A DNA stretch of 7,458 bases, from assembly GCF_938040765.1 (NCBI RefSeq), contig NZ_CALIAA010000060.1:1-7458 (forward strand), in the 5' to 3' direction. This document shows positions 6,474-7,458 of the stretch, one piece after another. Below the pieces are notes generated by a model. That model saw only the letters and a list, made by a program, of their open reading frames with translations. It made no database searches and was not told where the DNA came from. Source of the stretch: an uncultured Fretibacterium sp. (GTDB taxonomy: Bacteria > Synergistota > Synergistia > Synergistales > Aminobacteriaceae). Numbering within the stretch: the stretch's first letter is position 1; each line of letters starts with the position of its first letter. A program made the position numbers and the translations under genes.

Positions 6474-6692
6474 ATGATGAAATCCAATCTGAGAAATGAA
6501 ATCAAGTCGTACATCGTCCGTCAGGGAATGACCATGCAGGAGGCCGTTGATCTGCTGCGGGACGAACACGGCTGGTCTGACAGCGTATCTAACCTGTCCA
6601 ATAAGCTCCAGCGGGAATCCCTGCGCTATGTCGAAGCCGTCCAGCTTGCCGACGCGCTGGGCTACGAGATCGTCTGGCAGAAACGAAGATAA
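6474..6692 (+). CDS. Small HTH-like mobile-element protein (DUF6471-like)
   Basis: The 72-aa product resembles small proteins (DUF6471-like, from memory) that recur in Firmicutes conjugative elements and are sometimes mis-annotated as flavin oxidoreductases. The pattern of short helices, LRNEIKSYIVRQG, TMQEAVDLLRDEHG, SVSNLSNKLQRESL and YVEAVQLADALGYEIVW, is like an XRE-type helix-turn-helix, with the SVSNLSNKLQR segment as the likely recognition helix. A DNA-binding role in controlling the mobilization genes or at oriT is inferred, not shown. GGAGG at 6463-6467 precedes two adjacent ATG codons, 6474 (6 nt spacing) and 6477 (9 nt); I use the first. The next gene starts 14 nt downstream, so the two form an operon. 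No clear promoter was seen in the A+T-rich upstream stretch. Confidence 0.8.
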   Translation: MMKSNLRNEIKSYIVRQGMTMQEAVDLLRDEHGWSDSVSNLSNKLQRESLRYVEAVQLADALGYEIVWQKRR

Positions 6693-6706
6693 GGGGGATT
6701 TTTCAT

Positions 6707-6913
6707 ATGACGGATGCAGGAAAGAAGCTGTTGCAGGCACAGCACCGATTGGAGGAAGCGCAGGCACGGGATCGCGTCAAGGAGCGAAAGAAGCGAACGC
6801 GCAGGCTTATTCAGGAGGGCGCGGTTCTGGAAAAGGTGCTGCCAGAGATGCGGACGATGGAGCTGTCTGCGCTGGAGGTTTATCTGGTACAGAAGCTGCC
6901 GCAGCACGATTGA
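6707..6913 (+). CDS. Small charged coiled-coil protein of mobilizable elements (DUF3847-like)
   Basis: This 68-aa protein is highly charged and mostly helical: KKLLQAQHRLEEAQARD, then a lysine/arginine cluster (RVKERKKRTRR), then LIQEGAVLEKVLPEMRTMELSALEVYLVQKL. This layout, especially RTRRLIQEGAVLEK, matches the DUF3847-type proteins that sit directly before MobA/MobL relaxase genes in Firmicutes conjugative transposons. A role as mobilization accessory protein, perhaps at the relaxosome, is an inference from position; no biochemical activity is known to me. GGGGGA at 6693-6698 lies 8 nt before the ATG at 6707. A good terminator follows at once. Confidence 0.8.
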   Translation: MTDAGKKLLQAQHRLEEAQARDRVKERKKRTRRLIQEGAVLEKVLPEMRTMELSALEVYLVQKLPQHD

Positions 6914-6920
6914 ATCCGTT

Positions 6921-6963
6921 GGGAGGTGTCTCCAGGGAACCGGGGGGCCTCCCTCTTTTTTCT
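6921..6963 (+). terminator. Rho-independent terminator after the DUF3847-like gene
   Basis: GGGAGG (6921-6926) pairs with CCTCCC (6948-6953), and CTCC (6930-6933) with GGGG (6944-6947) can extend the stem inside. The stem is followed by TCTTTTTTCT (6954-6963). It begins seven bases after the stop codon of the 68-aa gene, so it should end the two-gene transcript before the oriT-like region. Confidence 0.8.
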
Positions 6964-6965
6964 CC

Positions 6966-7110
6966 CGAAGGGCGAAGGGGGCGCACTTGCTCACCACCTG
7001 CTAAAGCAGGCGGTGGTAGCCCTCCTGTTGGTCGGGCACGTGCGCTCTCCGAGGGGGATTGCGGCACCTGCGGGAGCCGCCAGACAATGCCACAGCACCT
7101 GCTGGCGCTG
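6966..7110 (+). other. Structured oriT-like region upstream of the relaxase gene
   Basis: The gap between the two small genes and the relaxase start is 327 nt with no gene but much structure. CGAAGGG is repeated in tandem (6966-6972, 6973-6979). A near-perfect hairpin CACCACCTGC-TAAA-GCAGGCGGTG lies at 6992-7015 (one A/C mismatch). It is enclosed by an outer stem: GCGCAC (6981-6986) with GTGCGC (7040-7045), plus TGC (6988-6990) with GCA (7036-7038), and wobble-tolerant extension outward to 6977/7049. CACCTGC occurs three times in the same orientation (6995, 7065, 7096). GCGGC/GCCGC (7061-7065, 7076-7080) forms a further stem. Inverted and direct repeats directly upstream of a MobQ/MobA-type relaxase are the normal arrangement of an origin of transfer. 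I could not identify a nic site. Confidence 0.45.
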
Positions 7111-7164
7111 CTGTCATCGTCTGCGCGATTGGGCAAACCTGCCACCGGCAGCTTTGTCGCAGAG

Positions 7165-7199
7165 ATGGACGGGCGTTCTGCCCGTCCATTTTCTCTTTT
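7165..7199 (+). terminator. Strong terminator hairpin before the relaxase gene
   Basis: ATGGACGGGC (7165-7174) pairs perfectly over 10 bp with GCCCGTCCAT (7180-7189) around the loop GTTCT, followed by TTTCTCTTTT (7190-7199). This is a textbook Rho-independent terminator placed about 40 nt before the relaxase start codon. It would stop transcripts coming through the oriT-like region unless an antitermination event or a promoter beyond it supplies mobL mRNA. Confidence 0.75.
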
Positions 7200-7211
7200 A
7201 CGAAAGAGAAA
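7190..7211 (+). promoter_or_regulatory. A/T-rich hairpin overlapping the terminator tail in the relaxase leader
   Basis: TTTCTCTTT (7190-7198) pairs perfectly with AAAGAGAAA (7203-7211) around the loop TACG. The left arm is the T-rich tail of the preceding terminator, so both structures use the same bases. The A-rich stretch after it (to 7225) leads into the relaxase ribosome binding site. The arrangement could modulate terminator efficiency or simply make the terminator bidirectional, since the reverse strand would also have hairpin-adjacent T-runs. Confidence 0.5.
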
Positions 7212-7240
7212 CAGAAAAAAGAAAACGAGGTGAACGAACG

Positions 7241-7363
7241 ATGGCAATTTATCATCTGGAAGCGAAGGTGGTCAGCCGGGGCGCGGGGCGCTCTGCCGTG
7301 GGAGGCGTGAAGTTCATCACCAGGACGATATGCGGACGATGGTCCTCGCCCGTAGCCTCGTGA
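7241..7363 (+). pseudogene. MobA/MobL-family relaxase, N-terminal stub (truncated)
   Basis: The first 20 codons, MAIYHLEAKVVSRGAGRSAV, are the hallmark start of MobQ-type (MobA/MobL) relaxases, which nick oriT and pilot the transferred strand. GAGG at 7227-7230, 10 nt before the ATG, supports the start. In family members the next residues continue as A-x-A-x-Y, with the catalytic tyrosine near residue 25 (as in RSF1010 MobA), followed much later by the HxDxxHxH metal motif. Here homology stops after about base 7300: the frame reads GGVKFITRTICGRWSS and stops at 7361-7363, giving a 40-aa chimera. The catalytic tyrosine and everything after it are missing, so the product cannot be a relaxase. 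The added 20 codons lie antisense to a nuoM-like frame. A chimeric assembly would give the same picture. Confidence 0.8.
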
Positions 7364-7458
7364 TAGAAATAGCTCATCGCTACGAGCCCTACGAGTAGAA
7401 ACATCGAGCCTAGGAAGGTGTAGATAAAAAATTTCACCGCGGCGTAAATTCTCTTGCC
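7252..7458 (-). pseudogene. nuoM: NADH-quinone oxidoreductase subunit M (NuoM) internal fragment, cut at both ends
   Basis: Reading leftward from the window edge, the open frame begins GKRIYAAVKFFIYTFLGSMFLLVG and continues through AMSYFYHEATG. This matches NuoM, the antiporter-like membrane subunit of complex I, at the segment that in E. coli reads TAATKFFIYT...HYNATG, including the KFFIYT core and a transmembrane helix (about 7435-7370). Clear similarity runs to about 7348. The following residues to about 7311 (EDHRPHIVLVMNF) may be NuoM or junction sequence, and from about 7310 the frame is only the antisense of the relaxase stub, ending at a TGA at 7252-7254. The rest of the gene upstream lies outside the window; the downstream conserved parts are absent. 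G+C here is about 52%, lower than the left part of the window, so it may not come from the same genome. Confidence 0.65.

Larger units (their letters stand above)
6361..7300 (+). mobile_element. Fragment of a Firmicutes-type mobilizable/conjugative element (mobilization module)
   Basis: Two small genes of kinds commonly found beside relaxases in clostridial integrative elements, a structured oriT-like intergenic region, and a MobA/MobL relaxase start codon occur in the usual order and on one strand. The left border is placed only approximately, where composition changes after the hairpin at 6328-6358. The right limit is where recognisable relaxase sequence stops (about 7300). No integrase, replication gene or terminal repeats are present, so the element is incomplete and its ends are not defined. 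Element identity is inferred from gene types and order. Confidence 0.6.

Noticed and set aside
6926..7240. Extra coding sequence upstream of the relaxase ATG (long open frame from 6926)
   Set aside because: The stretch contains a terminator, oriT-like hairpins and a second terminator; the relaxase family starts at MAIYHL with its own ribosome binding site.
6394..7442. TCACCGCGG at 6394-6402 and 7434-7442 as flanking direct repeats (att sites)
   Set aside because: The right copy lies inside the conserved NuoM coding part, beyond the broken relaxase, so it does not bound an intact element; a 9-bp match over 1 kb can arise by chance.
1..7458. CRISPR array, tRNA or rRNA genes
   Set aside because: No regularly spaced repeats, no cloverleaf-like sequence and no rRNA stretches were seen on either strand.

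Overview
The window comes from a GC-rich bacterium (about 62-65% G+C in the lines I counted from the coding part, positions 1-6040). The gene set is an AbgA-type amidohydrolase, a flavin reductase-like protein, a ZIP metal transporter, a hydantoinase/dihydropyrimidinase and a pseudaminic acid aminotransferase. This would suit an anaerobic, amino-acid-using bacterium with glycosylated flagella or surface sugars, such as a member of the Synergistota. That placement is a low-confidence inference from gene content and base composition.

Layout. Positions 125-4850 hold five plus-strand genes: abgA-like M20 peptidase; a hairpin-bounded gap; a flavin reductase-like gene overlapping zupT; a 140-nt gap; hydantoinase; and a small two-helix membrane protein of unknown function. 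A large inverted repeat at 4822-4864 separates this block from a convergent gene, the pseC-like aminotransferase (4877-6040, minus strand). That gene has its own plausible promoter at 6107-6115. Positions 6041-6473 contain no gene, become A+T-rich towards the right, and appear to hold the border between host DNA and a mobile segment.

Positions 6474-7300 look like a fragment of a Firmicutes-type mobilizable or conjugative element. They hold a 72-aa HTH-like protein, a 68-aa charged coiled-coil protein (DUF3847-like), a good terminator, a structured oriT-like region, a second strong terminator/leader hairpin, and the first ~20 codons of a MobA/MobL-family relaxase. The relaxase breaks off just before the position of its catalytic tyrosine. 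The last ~150 bases then encode, on the opposite strand, an internal piece of NADH-quinone oxidoreductase subunit M (NuoM).

No complete new system is evident. The most notable points are the relaxase/nuoM junction (a real rearrangement or an assembly chimera), the nested oriT-like hairpin, the paired leader hairpins before the relaxase, and the pseC gene standing alone with no other pseudaminic acid gene next to it.
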